From Gimesia alba (GTDB taxonomy: Bacteria; Planctomycetota; Planctomycetia; Planctomycetales; Planctomycetaceae), in NCBI RefSeq assembly GCF_007744675.1, contig NZ_CP036269.1:7199917-7263916 (forward strand): a DNA stretch of 64,000 nt, written 5' to 3'. This document shows, in pieces, positions 17,636 through 27,571 of this stretch. A program made the position numbers and the translations under genes. The notes below the pieces were generated by a model. That model was not told where the DNA came from and did no database searches. It saw only the letters and a list, made by a program, of their open reading frames with translations. Every line of letters starts with the position of its first letter. The stretch's first letter is position 1.

Positions 17636-18043
17636 TTATTTCTTAGCAGGAGCTGCTGCCGGTGCAGGAGCCGGTGCAACTGTTGGCGTTTTATCCTGTT
17701 GGAACCCCTGCACATAATCGTCGTACGCATGCGAGTCCAAAAGAATCATACACAGAAAAAAAGCAGCGAAGACAATTGAGAAAAAGAAGGCAATCCGGTT
17801 CAACGGTTTATCGTACCAGAGGTGCATAAAGATAAAAACAACCAGAGATGCTTTTGCTGTGGCAATTGCCATTGAGACAATCACATCAAGCGCACCGGTA
17901 TCATATTTCGCGGCTTCAACAGTCACGACAGTCAGGATAACCAGAGCGATAAAAACGCCGATCAGAACTTTTACCGGCACGATATGCACATGGCAGCTTT
18001 GTGGGTTTTCTGCGTGAACATCACTTTCAGCATGATCTGACAT
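17636..18043 (-). CDS. Cytochrome c oxidase subunit IV (prokaryotic type)
   Basis: A 135-residue protein with three membrane helices (about residues 24-44, 50-70 and 82-102), matching the prokaryotic subunit IV/CyoD-like family. The N-terminus is His-rich, with HIVPVKVLIGVFIALVILT, and the second helix has ATAKASLVVFIFMHLWYD, a good family signature. A C-terminal Pro/Ala tail (APAPAPAAAPAKK) is probably disordered. It sits between subunit III and the subunit III-like gene. It is a small structural subunit with no redox centre. Confidence 0.88.
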   Translation of the reverse strand: MSDHAESDVHAENPQSCHVHIVPVKVLIGVFIALVILTVVTVEAAKYDTGALDVIVSMAIATAKASLVVFIFMHLWYDKPLNRIAFFFSIVFAAFFLCMILLDSHAYDDYVQGFQQDKTPTVAPAPAPAAAPAKK

Positions 18044-18125
18044 GATGAATTCTTTCGTCTCTTTATTTTAAAACTGCTGGAAGCTCAAAGGCCTCGCAAA
18101 TTGATGGAAGTCGAATTTATACCGG

Positions 18126-19202
18126 CTAGTTGATCAGATATAACAACGGGAACAGATAGATCCAGATCAAGTCAACCAAGTGCCAGTACAGACCGACAAA
18201 ATCTACGGCTCCGAAATAGTATGTGGTGAAAGCACCATGCACGGTTCGCACGATCAACCAACTGATGGCGATCATCCCGCCAATAATGTGAATTGCGTGT
18301 AAGCCAGTCATACAGAAATAAACACTGAAGAAGGTCCCCGCCAGTTCAGGCTCTGGAACTTTTTCTTTCTGCTTGGCATATTCTGCTGGAACGGTTTCCG
18401 CCATCTGAATTTCTTCATCGGTTGGCTTTTCTGCATGTCCCAGATGGTGATAGCCAATACTGGCATAAGCACCGACTTGCATGCCGAGCGCTGATACCAG
18501 AAAACAACCAGCGATAGTTGACAGTGTTTTCTTGTTTGGATTCTTGATCAGTACTCCCAAAGCGACACCGGAGAGTACTATCACGGCCCATAACACAGTT
18601 GTCATATAAGAGAGAGTGTGTTTGGTTTTTTCGAATAAGGAATCATCACTGTGATCATCGTGTGCGGCTGCCGATTCATCGTGTGCATGCTCTGACGCTT
18701 CGCCACCTGCCGCAGCAGGTGCTGCGGCTTCAGCCTCGTGATGTTCCGGGCTGTGGTACATACCGGCCCATAATAAACCGTGGTGTGCTTTTTCCGTATA
18801 TTCAAATGATTTCACACCCAGGAAGATGGCAGCACAAGCGAGCGTCGTTACCAGACAGACCAAGAGGCCTTTTGTTTGCCCTAATTGAGCACAACGCACA
18901 CCCCACGCCATTGTCAAACTGCTGAAAAGCAGAACGACGGTATTGGCTGCGCCTAATGTCGTATCCAAAAACTGGCTGGCATACAGAAAGACTTCGGGGT
19001 GCAATGAGCGATAGACGGCATAAAACCCGAATAAACCGCTGAAGAACAGGACTTCTGTTACCAGGAACAGCCAGATCCCCAGTTTACCAGTATCGAATTG
19101 TTGCTGGTGCGAATCGAAGTGATGTGCCAGCCGGGGATCATGGTGCTCATGATCGTGGCCGTCGGTATGTTCGTCTGTAGTCGTGGTGGCCGCGGTATTC
19201 AT
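18126..19202 (-). CDS. coxC: Cytochrome c oxidase subunit III with His-rich extensions
   Basis: A 358-residue subunit III, longer than the usual 200-290. The core signatures are present: KLGIWLFLVTEVLFFSGLFGFY (first helices), TGLHAIHIIGGM and YWHLVDLIWIYLFPLLYL (last helix). Two additions are seen: a His/Asp-rich N-terminus of about 30 residues, and a loop (about 148-190) of Glu, Ala and His after the third or fourth helix. The His-rich segments could bind copper or other metals, but this is inference. Its ATG overlaps the stop codon of subunit I (TAATG), indicating translational coupling. Subunit III stabilises the oxidase and guides proton uptake. Confidence 0.93.
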   Translation of the reverse strand: MNTAATTTTDEHTDGHDHEHHDPRLAHHFDSHQQQFDTGKLGIWLFLVTEVLFFSGLFGFYAVYRSLHPEVFLYASQFLDTTLGAANTVVLLFSSLTMAWGVRCAQLGQTKGLLVCLVTTLACAAIFLGVKSFEYTEKAHHGLLWAGMYHSPEHHEAEAAAPAAAGGEASEHAHDESAAAHDDHSDDSLFEKTKHTLSYMTTVLWAVIVLSGVALGVLIKNPNKKTLSTIAGCFLVSALGMQVGAYASIGYHHLGHAEKPTDEEIQMAETVPAEYAKQKEKVPEPELAGTFFSVYFCMTGLHAIHIIGGMIAISWLIVRTVHGAFTTYYFGAVDFVGLYWHLVDLIWIYLFPLLYLIN

Positions 19203-20920
19203 TAAACTTCTTTATCTCCTGATGCGGTCACAGATTCCTTGTTATCCCCCTGACATTCAACGGGAACGAAGCCTCCGACTTCCTCATTGTAGACAACCGA
19301 TTCCATGACATATGGATCGCCGGCCAAAGGAGGATGATCGAAGTTATTATGTGGTGGTGGTGAAGAACATTGCCATTCCAGTGAAGCACCACCCCAGGGA
19401 TTAGCAGGCGCCTTCTTGCCGCGATAAACCGAATAGATCAATACGCCAGCCATCAGAGCCGAGCTCAATCCTAATAAATAAGCCCCCATGGTCGACATAA
19501 TATGTAGACCCTGGAACTCTGGCAGGTATGTGTAATACCGACGTGGCATACCGCGGGTACCTAAAATGAACTGCGGAAAGAACGTCAGATTGAATCCAAG
19601 GAAAACACCCAGGCAGGCAATCCTTCCCCAGAACTCGTTAAACATTTTACCGGAAATTTTAGGCCACCAGTGATGGATGGCTGCAAACAAACCGACCAGA
19701 GATGAGCCCATCATCACATAGTGGAAGTGAGCCACCACAAAATAGGTATCGTGCAAGTGCACGTCAGTGGCCAGTGTCGCCAGGAATAGCCCGGTCAATC
19801 CACCGATCGAGAAAATAAAGATGAAGGCCAGACCATAACACATGGCTGTTGTGAAACGAATCGAGCCTTTATACATGGTGGTCAGCCAGTTAAACACTTT
19901 AATGGCTGACGGGATCGACACACTGAAAGTGATCGCACTGAAGATCACTGCCACCATCCGCGACTGACCAGAGACAAACATGTGGTGCCCCCAGACCAAA
20001 AAGCCAAATACAGCAATCGCAATACTACTGTAGGCAATGAAGCGGTATCCAAAAATGTGTTTTCGACTGTGAACGGCAATCACTTCGCTGATCACACCCA
20101 TTGCCGGCAGAATCATGACATATACAGCTGGGTGAGAATAGAACCAGAAGAAGTGCTGGAACAGCACAGGATCGCCGCCTAATGTCGGATCAAAAATCCC
20201 AATGTGAAATGCCCGCTCAACAACCAGCAGTAGACCAGTAATCCCCAGAACGGGAGTTGCGAGAATCTGAATTAAAGCGGTCGCATACAGTGCCCACAGG
20301 AACAAAGGCATTTTAAACCAGGTCATCCCCGGTGGTCGCATGGTGTGAATGGTTACAATGAAATTCAACCCGGTAAAAATCGAGCTGAAGCCCAGAATAA
20401 AGACCCCCAACAGTGCGGTAATCACAGCCGTGCTGGTGGTAATACTGTAAGGCGTATAGAATGTCCAACCGGTATCCAGACCGCCTAAAACAATCGCTGC
20501 CAGGAAGAATGCGGCACCGAACATCCACAGATAAAAACTACCCAGGTTCATTCGCGGAAACGCCACATCCTTGGCCCCCAGCATCACCGGTAGAATAATA
20601 TTTCCAATCGCCGCCGGGACCCCGGGAATAATCACCAGGAAGGTCATGATCGCACCATGCAGGGTAAACATCTGATTGTACGCATCAGGCCCCATCAAGA
20701 CTTTTGATGGTGATAACAATTCCGTTCTCAGCAGGACCGCAAAAATTCCGCCTAAGAAAAAGGAACAGGTCACGCCGATCAGGTACATAATACCGATGCG
20801 TTTATGGTCGAGGGTGAAAAACCAGCTTTTCCAGCCCTTCGAGCAATTCAAATAATTCAATTCGCGGTATTGAATCGGGAAATTCGATTTTGGATTGGAG
20901 GAGTCAACTACTGTTGCCAT
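19202..20920 (-). CDS. coxA: Cytochrome c oxidase subunit I, A2-type
   Basis: A 572-residue, twelve-helix subunit I that binds heme a and the heme a3-CuB site and reduces oxygen while pumping protons. Visible motifs are HGAIMTF (low-spin heme ligand region), [15 protein letters not shown] (CuB His and cross-linked Tyr), GHHMFVSG (two CuB His) and [16 protein letters not shown] (heme ligands). The D-channel Glu of HPEVY is replaced: the segment reads FYSHPAVY, the Tyr-Ser variant that defines the A2 subfamily. It is flanked by subunits II (upstream) and III (overlapping downstream). Confidence 0.97.
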   Translation of the reverse strand: MATVVDSSNPKSNFPIQYRELNYLNCSKGWKSWFFTLDHKRIGIMYLIGVTCSFFLGGIFAVLLRTELLSPSKVLMGPDAYNQMFTLHGAIMTFLVIIPGVPAAIGNIILPVMLGAKDVAFPRMNLGSFYLWMFGAAFFLAAIVLGGLDTGWTFYTPYSITTSTAVITALLGVFILGFSSIFTGLNFIVTIHTMRPPGMTWFKMPLFLWALYATALIQILATPVLGITGLLLVVERAFHIGIFDPTLGGDPVLFQHFFWFYSHPAVYVMILPAMGVISEVIAVHSRKHIFGYRFIAYSSIAIAVFGFLVWGHHMFVSGQSRMVAVIFSAITFSVSIPSAIKVFNWLTTMYKGSIRFTTAMCYGLAFIFIFSIGGLTGLFLATLATDVHLHDTYFVVAHFHYVMMGSSLVGLFAAIHHWWPKISGKMFNEFWGRIACLGVFLGFNLTFFPQFILGTRGMPRRYYTYLPEFQGLHIMSTMGAYLLGLSSALMAGVLIYSVYRGKKAPANPWGGASLEWQCSSPPPHNNFDHPPLAGDPYVMESVVYNEEVGGFVPVECQGDNKESVTASGDKEV

Positions 20921-21025
20921 CTTCCAGCCTCCTGAATAATTTCAAATAGGGTCGGATTAAAAAATCCGGAAACACAATCGAGAAACAGGTTCTCACTTAT
21001 TTATCTCGTGACAGAATCACGTTCG

Positions 21026-22000
21026 TTACTTTTGACTCTTGATGAAAGCAATGATCGCGGAAATATCCTGATCCGTTAACTGCCCTTTGAAGGTCGGCAT
21101 AATCGGTCGGAAACCATCCACAATTTTGGATTGTGGCTCCAGAATCGACTGACGAATATAGTTTGCATCTGCAATCGTGGATGTCCCATCTGTGAATTTT
21201 CGCTCTTTGCCAAACAGTTCTTTGAACGATGGTCCATTCTTAGGTACCCCATCCAGTGAATGGCACTGAATGCAGCCACGGCTTTTGTAAAAATATTCAC
21301 CGGCTTCCACAGGAGTCTTGTTTTTATGAATGTCGGACGCCACCTGCAGCCATTTATCAAAGTCACCACGAGTCTCATGCACGACCACATTAGTGACCAT
21401 TTCCGAGTGTTTCTGACCGCAGTACTCGGCACACATCAGTGGATAAGTTCCCGCTTTGGTGGCATTAAACCACTCCTGTGTGTAACGGCCAGGCACGACA
21501 TCCATCTTGGTTCGGAAGGCAGGAATCCACAGGCTGTGAATCACATCGTCCGAGGCCATCGTCAAAGTCACGTCTTCCCCTTTGGGAATATGCAGTTCGC
21601 TTTCAATCCAGCCATTCGGATATTTGAATGCCCAGGACCACTTCTTGGCGACGACATCGATTTCATACGAAGAAGCAGGAGGCGTTCGCATATCCAGATA
21701 GGAAGTAAATCCGATCCAGAACATGACGATTGTCAGCAGAGTCGGAATGACTGACCACGATAATTCCAATGTCAGGTTATGAGTGACTGTTTTTTCTGCT
21801 TCCACACCTGGGCGATGACGGTATTTGATCATAAACAGGACCATTAAACCGACAATCAACACGAAAAAGAACGTGCAGACATACAGGATAAAGAAGTAGA
21901 CAGAGTCAACGCTCTCTGCCACCGTAGAACCTTGAGACGGGAACCAAAACCCGGCTTCGCCATTCGCTAATAAATTAGGGATGAATAGTTTCATCTGCAT
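21026..22000 (-). CDS. coxB: Cytochrome c oxidase subunit II fused to cytochrome c (caa3-like)
   Basis: A 324-residue subunit II. Two membrane helices (about 33-58 and 78-100) precede a cupredoxin domain with all CuA ligands: His155, Cys190, Cys194, His198 and Met201. After it a class I cytochrome c domain is fused (CIQCH at 243-247, probable axial Met301 in PIMPTFKG). This caa3 architecture lets the oxidase accept electrons directly from a quinol-oxidising complex. Here that would be the alternative complex III encoded upstream. No cleavable signal is obvious. Confidence 0.96.
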   Translation of the reverse strand: MQMKLFIPNLLANGEAGFWFPSQGSTVAESVDSVYFFILYVCTFFFVLIVGLMVLFMIKYRHRPGVEAEKTVTHNLTLELSWSVIPTLLTIVMFWIGFTSYLDMRTPPASSYEIDVVAKKWSWAFKYPNGWIESELHIPKGEDVTLTMASDDVIHSLWIPAFRTKMDVVPGRYTQEWFNATKAGTYPLMCAEYCGQKHSEMVTNVVVHETRGDFDKWLQVASDIHKNKTPVEAGEYFYKSRGCIQCHSLDGVPKNGPSFKELFGKERKFTDGTSTIADANYIRQSILEPQSKIVDGFRPIMPTFKGQLTDQDISAIIAFIKSQK

Positions 22001-22089
22001 TCACACAATCAACTGTTGAGTGTTAAAATATTTAAGGTATTAACCAAATCTGATTAAAACACAAATCCGCTTCTTAGAAGACTCCTGAT

Positions 22090-22947
22090 TCAGGACCCCT
22101 CTGTCGTTTCCATAGTCTGGCTTGCCGTCGATTCTATAACCTGCCGGCCTTTACGTCCCCGCCAATAGGGAATCAAAACGACCGTTAAGATAAAGACGGT
22201 GGCAAACCCACCAATTTTCATAATATTCCGCGCGGTCGGTGCATACCGACCACTGTCTGCATCGTAGTGAAAACAGAACAGTAAAAAACGATCAATGGTT
22301 GTTCCAATTTTTCCTTCAGACGCTTCCACCAATGCCAGTTTCAATGTCTGTTCCGGAAAATTCACTCCATATAAGTAGCGGGAAATCTTCCCATCGGGAG
22401 TACACACTAACAGAACAGCCGGGTGAGCATATTCCTGGCGTTCTTCCACGTACTTGTATTGAACCCCCATTGCCTCTGCTAATTTTGTAATTGCCGCCTG
22501 TTTACCGCACAGAAAATGCCAGCCGTTGGCCGTTCCTGCACGGTTATATTCTTTAAAGTATTTCTGCTTTGTTAAATTGGCCCGCTGATAAGTCTCTTTC
22601 GGATCAATACTCACCGACAGAAATTCATATTGCTGTCCCGCAGACCACTCTAATTCTTTTAAACCTCTCACCAATGCTGTGAGTTGTAATGAACACAGCA
22701 TCGGACAATTTGAATAGTTTAGAGACAGGATCACAGGGCGATCTTTTTGAAAGTAATCTCCCAGCTTGACCTGTTCTCCGGAACTGTCCTGAAACGCCAA
22801 CTCCAAAGGCAACTCACTCTCCAGATGCTCAATCACATCCAAAGACTCGATACTTTTTGGTGCTTTTTCCATACGCTGAGCCTGCACTGTCATCATGCTG
22901 GATGACCAGATCAGGAGCGTCAGAATAAAGAACTGAAAAAGTTTCAT
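22090..22947 (-). CDS. SCO1/SenC copper chaperone
   Basis: A 285-residue thioredoxin-fold protein with a signal peptide (cleavage near VQA-Q). The copper ligands are intact: Cys81 and Cys85 in the NCPMLC motif and His175 in EYAHPAVLL. A C-terminal membrane helix (about 245-263) and charged tail are added. Family members insert copper into the CuA site of subunit II in the periplasm. The start overlaps the stop of the upstream small membrane protein by 4 bases (ATGA), so they are translationally coupled. It lies directly before coxB. Confidence 0.93.
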   Translation of the reverse strand: MKLFQFFILTLLIWSSSMMTVQAQRMEKAPKSIESLDVIEHLESELPLELAFQDSSGEQVKLGDYFQKDRPVILSLNYSNCPMLCSLQLTALVRGLKELEWSAGQQYEFLSVSIDPKETYQRANLTKQKYFKEYNRAGTANGWHFLCGKQAAITKLAEAMGVQYKYVEERQEYAHPAVLLVCTPDGKISRYLYGVNFPEQTLKLALVEASEGKIGTTIDRFLLFCFHYDADSGRYAPTARNIMKIGGFATVFILTVVLIPYWRGRKGRQVIESTASQTMETTEGS

Positions 22948-23273
22948 GGGTTCTTGGTTTTAGCTTGTTTCTGTTTTGCTTGTTCCTCCTGAACAACAAT
23001 TTCCATAGCCCGATCAATGGGCACAGCTACAATATTTTTGTCTTGGTCAATCCAACGATATTCGGTTAACGCAGCCGCCTGATTAGCCAGAATACTTTCT
23101 GCATTTTTCTCCGGCACCAGAATCACCTTCTCTACGTTTTCTGATTTTTCGAACGACATATCCAATGCGGCAATCGCGAAGACCAGAAAAAAGGTAACGA
23201 CAGTTCCGACGAAACCAACATAAGCGATCATCGTCGTATCGAGATCATCATAGGCTGCTTTAGGACCGGACAT
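22944..23273 (-). CDS. Small single-helix membrane protein of the respiratory operon
   Basis: A 109-residue protein with one membrane helix (about residues 15-38, YVGFVGTVVTFFLVFAIAAL) and a charged C-terminal domain that ends in a Gln/Lys-rich tail. No known domain is recognised. It sits between the ActF-like gene and SCO1, overlapping the latter by 4 bases. Its position implies a small subunit or assembly factor of complex III or the oxidase. I have seen similar proteins at this position in planctomycete clusters, but this is from memory. Confidence 0.75.
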   Translation of the reverse strand: MSGPKAAYDDLDTTMIAYVGFVGTVVTFFLVFAIAALDMSFEKSENVEKVILVPEKNAESILANQAAALTEYRWIDQDKNIVAVPIDRAMEIVVQEEQAKQKQAKTKNP

Positions 23274-23324
23274 AGTTTATTCTCTTATATTAAAAGGCGC
23301 TGATCGAGTTTGATCAAACTGTGA

Positions 23325-24554
23325 TTAAATATTGTGAAACTTCAGTGACTCTTCCAGACGCGGATCTCTGACCGGCATGACGGACGTCTGACCGGCAAAT
23401 TTCAGTAAACCAGCGACATAAATCCCGCCAACTCCGATCGTACAACAGACATCGACCAGGATCATTCCAAAGGAGACGCCCCCCACGTTAGCATTCGGCA
23501 TCACCAGCCAGAAGATATCGATCCAGTTCATGACCAGCAGATAAAAGGCCCAGAAAAACAGCGTCTTGGGATTCCGCTTCATCCAGCGCGACATGAAGAA
23601 CACAAATGGAATCGCGAAATGACCAATCACCAGAATTAGTGAGATCGTTCCCCAGCCATGATCCTGGCGGTGCAGATAGAAGACTGTTTCTTCAGGAATA
23701 TTGGAATACCAGATCAACAGATACTGTGAAATGGCGATATAAGCCCAGAAGCAGTTAAAGGCAAATAACAGTTTGCCCACATCATGTAAATGTTCTACGG
23801 TAACCGGTTCCTGCAGCAAGCCTTTGCTGCGCAGGTAAACCAAACTGATCGCCAGAAAGCTGAAGAAGCCCACCAGACCAGCGGCAAAATAGTAGACACC
23901 AAAAATCGTACTAAACCAGTGTGCGTCCAATGACATGATAAAGTCAAAGGCAGCAAACGTTAAGGTGAAGGAAAAGAGCAACAGTGCCGGTCCACTACGT
24001 CGTTCCATTAATAGTGTCAATTCGGGATCGCCGTTTGCATCCTGAGCGACTGACTTATTCAGGAAGAACCGGGCCAGGAAAATCCAGGAACCGAAATAAA
24101 TCAAATAACGAATCGCGAAAAAGCCACTGTTCAGATAGGGTGCTTTTGCCTGTAGAAGGTGGTCTTCTGCCACATTCTTCGCACTGGCCCATTGATATAA
24201 AATATCGTTTCCGGCTAATGTGACGAGCACGATTGGCAGTACCAGTACAGCCAAGGGAATCACGCCCATCGCAATAAATTCAGATAAACGGCGTAAAACA
24301 ACACTCCAACCAGCACGCGTCAGTTGTTGAATCATTACAAAGAACAACGCGCCCAGCGAGATGCTCAAAAAGAAGAATGTGCTCTGCAGATAAGAGAAGG
24401 CAAACTTTGTCATCCCGTTTTCGCTGAACCACCCTAATAAAAAGGCCACCGGCAGCAGGACAGCACAGCCCAGTGCCACCTTCATTGGGAGCGGCCCCAG
24501 CTCAGCCAGTGTTTGAACGGTAATCTTTTTATCTGTGTCAGGTGAAGTTTGCAT
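23325..24554 (-). CDS. actF: Alternative complex III subunit ActF
   Basis: A 409-residue polytopic membrane protein with about ten helices, resembling the quinone-binding NrfD/PsrC-like second subunit of alternative complex III. Recognisable ActF segments are YLQSTFFFLSISLGALFFVMIQQLTRAGWS near the N-terminus, FIMSLDAHWFSTIFGVYYFA in the middle, and YLLIWYSNIPEETVFYLHR. It oxidises quinol together with ActC in the inner membrane. It lies 59 bases after the ActD-ActE fusion. No truncation is seen. Confidence 0.93.
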   Translation of the reverse strand: MQTSPDTDKKITVQTLAELGPLPMKVALGCAVLLPVAFLLGWFSENGMTKFAFSYLQSTFFFLSISLGALFFVMIQQLTRAGWSVVLRRLSEFIAMGVIPLAVLVLPIVLVTLAGNDILYQWASAKNVAEDHLLQAKAPYLNSGFFAIRYLIYFGSWIFLARFFLNKSVAQDANGDPELTLLMERRSGPALLLFSFTLTFAAFDFIMSLDAHWFSTIFGVYYFAAGLVGFFSFLAISLVYLRSKGLLQEPVTVEHLHDVGKLLFAFNCFWAYIAISQYLLIWYSNIPEETVFYLHRQDHGWGTISLILVIGHFAIPFVFFMSRWMKRNPKTLFFWAFYLLVMNWIDIFWLVMPNANVGGVSFGMILVDVCCTIGVGGIYVAGLLKFAGQTSVMPVRDPRLEESLKFHNI

Positions 24555-24613
24555 AACGTTTCTTGTATTACAACGAGATGAAATTTAACAAGTTGCCTAT
24601 GGAAATAACTCTA

Positions 24614-26020
24614 TTACTTGGTGTCCCGAAGTTTTCGCTTTACATCTTCAGGAAGCGTATTTGCATCAATCTGTTGACTCTTCTGCAGTGCTTTCAGATA
24701 CAACACAATCGACCAGCGATCTTCTGGTGGAATCTGTGGTCCGTATGCGGGCATCTTGCGAACCCCGTTCGTGATTGTGTGATACAGGCGACCAACGGGT
24801 AGCTTTCGCACGTTTTCCGTATGATAAGAAGCTGGTTTCACCCAGGTTCCCTGCTGCAGATCCATGGCCCTTAAGGTGACAAGCCCATCACCTTCACCGC
24901 CCAGACCGTGACAGGCAGAACAATAAATCCGATAGCGTTCTTTTCCGCGAGCCATCATTTTTGCTGTTACCGGCATCGGGAACTCGGTGACCCAGGGAAG
25001 CTCATCCAGCTTTTTCGCTTCAGCTGCTGCTGCAGCGGCAGGATCAGCGGCAGCCGGCTTTGTCGCTGGTGCTTTTTCAGCATCCGCTTTCTTGTCTTCT
25101 GCGGGTTTTGCATCCGCTTTCTTTTCATCCTGCACTGCGATTGTAACGACATCCTGATCTTCAGGGAGATATTTCAACCCATAGTAGAAGGGAATGTTGT
25201 CATCTTTAAATTGCCCACGGGGAATCGTGCCTTTGATATTCGGGCGTATTTCGCGGCCATCAGAGAACACGTTCGTCGTATTCTGTGCTTTCAAACTTGG
25301 CTGGAAGTCCATGTCGGGAACGATATGGACGCGCGGCGTATTTGTCGTTGTCGAACGCTTATACGCTACCAGAGCAGGAGGCATGATCATCAACACACCC
25401 ACAATGCTCAGACCCAATTTCAGATTTCTAGGCAGTTTGGGAGATTCGACGTCAGACCAGAATTCTTCCACATTGGTAGGATTTAATGACTTAAGAAATT
25501 CACCTGTATCGATCTCGGAAAATTTCGCGTCTTTTGCGTCCATACTAATAAAGAAGCGATCGTTGGTCACACGACGAAACGCTTCAGACTTAAACATGGG
25601 ATTATATAGTTTGGGCAACTGGTTCAGTCCCAGCATCCCGAAAAATGCGCCAAAGGCGGCTAATAAAACAGACAGTTCGAATACAATCGGAATACAGGCG
25701 GGAATACTAAATAGCGGTTTGCCACTAATTAAAAACGGGTAATCGTATGCGTTCATATACCATTGCATACTGATTGCAATCGTGCCCCCCATCAGTCCAC
25801 AGCAGGCGACGATCCAAGGCAGAATCGTCCATTTGATTCCCATTGCTTCATCAATCCCGTGTAGCGGGAAAGGAGTATGCGTGTCCCAGTTGCGGTAGCC
25901 GGCATCGCGAACTTTCTTTGATGCTTCGATCAACGCATTGGGATCATCGAACTCGGCAAGGAACCCGAGTAATTCAGGTTCTGCTTTCGTTTTTACTGGT
26001 TGTTCGATTGTGGTCGCCAT
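24614..26020 (-). CDS. ActD-ActE fusion: DUF3341 membrane protein plus cytochrome c
   Basis: A 468-residue protein joining two subunits that are separate in most alternative complex III operons. Residues about 15-185 are DUF3341 (ActD), with two membrane helices and the GIDEAMGI motif. A third helix (about 215-230) and an Ala/Lys/Asp-rich linker follow. The C-terminal part is a mono-heme cytochrome c (ActE-like) with YCSACHG for heme attachment and an axial Met probably in RKMPAYGPQI. The ATG at 26020 is preferred to a TTG at 26035. The cytochrome would carry electrons from the complex towards subunit II. Gene order is otherwise canonical. Confidence 0.9.
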   Translation of the reverse strand: MATTIEQPVKTKAEPELLGFLAEFDDPNALIEASKKVRDAGYRNWDTHTPFPLHGIDEAMGIKWTILPWIVACCGLMGGTIAISMQWYMNAYDYPFLISGKPLFSIPACIPIVFELSVLLAAFGAFFGMLGLNQLPKLYNPMFKSEAFRRVTNDRFFISMDAKDAKFSEIDTGEFLKSLNPTNVEEFWSDVESPKLPRNLKLGLSIVGVLMIMPPALVAYKRSTTTNTPRVHIVPDMDFQPSLKAQNTTNVFSDGREIRPNIKGTIPRGQFKDDNIPFYYGLKYLPEDQDVVTIAVQDEKKADAKPAEDKKADAEKAPATKPAAADPAAAAAAEAKKLDELPWVTEFPMPVTAKMMARGKERYRIYCSACHGLGGEGDGLVTLRAMDLQQGTWVKPASYHTENVRKLPVGRLYHTITNGVRKMPAYGPQIPPEDRWSIVLYLKALQKSQQIDANTLPEDVKRKLRDTK

Positions 26021-26081
26021 AATCTTTTTATTCAAACTAAGAAGGTAAGTTGTACCTGACCGCTATCCTGCAGACACGTTT

Positions 26082-27476
26082 TTAATGATCGCCATGACCG
26101 CCTGGTCGAGGCATCACACTTTTGACTTCTGCCATCGCCACCATCGGCAGGAACTTGCAGAAGAGCAGGAACAAAGTCATAAACAGACCGAAACTACCGA
26201 TTAACATTAAAACATCGACGATGGTTGGCTTGAAATACCCCCAGCTGGAAGGCAGAAAATCCCGGCTCAAGGAGGTTACTGTAATCACAAAACGCTCAAA
26301 CCACATACCGATATTCACAAACACACACACAACAAAAATCATCCAGGGAGTCGTACGGATCTTTTTGATCCAGAACAACTGTGGGCTGATGACGTTACAC
26401 GATACCATGATCCAGTAAGCCCAGGCATAAGGACCGAAGGCACGGTTAATAAAGGCAAAGGTTTCGTAGCGGTTTCCACCATACCAGGCAATGAAAAACT
26501 CCATCGCATAGGCATAACCCACCATCGTACCAGTGGCAATAATCACTTTGGTCATATTTTCCAAGTGGCGATCCGTTAACAAATCCTCAATCCCGCAAAT
26601 TTTTCTGGCAGGAATCATCAGTGTCAGCACCATCGCAAAACCACTGAAGACGGCCCCTGCGACGAAGTACGGAGGAAAGATTGTGGTATGCCAACCTGGT
26701 AACTGAGAAACAGCAAAGTCAAAACTAACGATTGTATGCACACTAAGCACCAAAGGCGCTGCCAGAGCTGCTAACAACAGGTAAGCTCGCTCATAGCGAT
26801 GCCAGTGCCGCGAAGACCCATTCCACCCCAGTGAAAACAGACCGTAGGCAAACTGCTGAATTTTTCCAGTAGCCCGATCGCGGAGTGTCGCGAGGTCAGG
26901 AATCATGCCCATATACCAAAACAACAGTGACACAGTTGCATAAGTCGAAACAGCGAACACGTCCCACAGCAGTGGACTACGGAAGTTGGGCCACATTGCC
27001 ATCTGGTTGGGAATGGGGAAGAGCCAGTAAGCCAACCAGACACGACCAATGTGAATCCCTGGGAAGACACCCGCACAAACCACAGCGAAAATCGTCATTG
27101 CTTCAGCAGCACGGTTGATCCCGGTTCGCCAGTCCTGACGGAACAGGAATAAAATCGCGGAAATCAAAGTACCAGCGTGACCAATACCGACCCAGAACAC
27201 GAAGTTCACAATCGGCCAGCCCCAGAAGACAGGACTACGGTTACCCCAGACACCAACACCGGTAATAATCAAATACCCAATCAGACCAAACAACATTCCC
27301 ATCAAGCAGGCGGAAACGCCTAATGCCAGATACCAGGCTTTGGGAGTCTTACATTCAGCCAGTCGACAGACGGCGTCGGTGACAGTCCCATAGTCGTGAG
27401 CACCAGTCACGAGCGGAGTTCGCTTACCGGGAACTTCGATTGTTGTGTCAATAGGCTCTGCTGTTACTGAAGCCAT
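26082..27476 (-). CDS. actC: Alternative complex III subunit ActC (NrfD/PsrC-like)
   Basis: A 464-residue protein with about ten membrane helices and the PsrC/NrfD fold. Segments such as [24 protein letters not shown] and [22 protein letters not shown] match ActC, including the conserved His in GHAGTLIS. It is the main quinol-binding subunit in the inner membrane and faces the Fe-S subunit ActB. It lies 95 bases downstream of ActB and 46 before the ActD-ActE fusion. Confidence 0.94.
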   Translation of the reverse strand: MASVTAEPIDTTIEVPGKRTPLVTGAHDYGTVTDAVCRLAECKTPKAWYLALGVSACLMGMLFGLIGYLIITGVGVWGNRSPVFWGWPIVNFVFWVGIGHAGTLISAILFLFRQDWRTGINRAAEAMTIFAVVCAGVFPGIHIGRVWLAYWLFPIPNQMAMWPNFRSPLLWDVFAVSTYATVSLLFWYMGMIPDLATLRDRATGKIQQFAYGLFSLGWNGSSRHWHRYERAYLLLAALAAPLVLSVHTIVSFDFAVSQLPGWHTTIFPPYFVAGAVFSGFAMVLTLMIPARKICGIEDLLTDRHLENMTKVIIATGTMVGYAYAMEFFIAWYGGNRYETFAFINRAFGPYAWAYWIMVSCNVISPQLFWIKKIRTTPWMIFVVCVFVNIGMWFERFVITVTSLSRDFLPSSWGYFKPTIVDVLMLIGSFGLFMTLFLLFCKFLPMVAMAEVKSVMPRPGGHGDH

Positions 27477-27571
27477 AGCTTTTGATATCTTTGCTCAATA
27501 AATTCAAAAGGATTGGTTAGTCACTCTTATCGTCTCATGACAGAAATTCCTTCTGTCACAATTTGTCTCTA

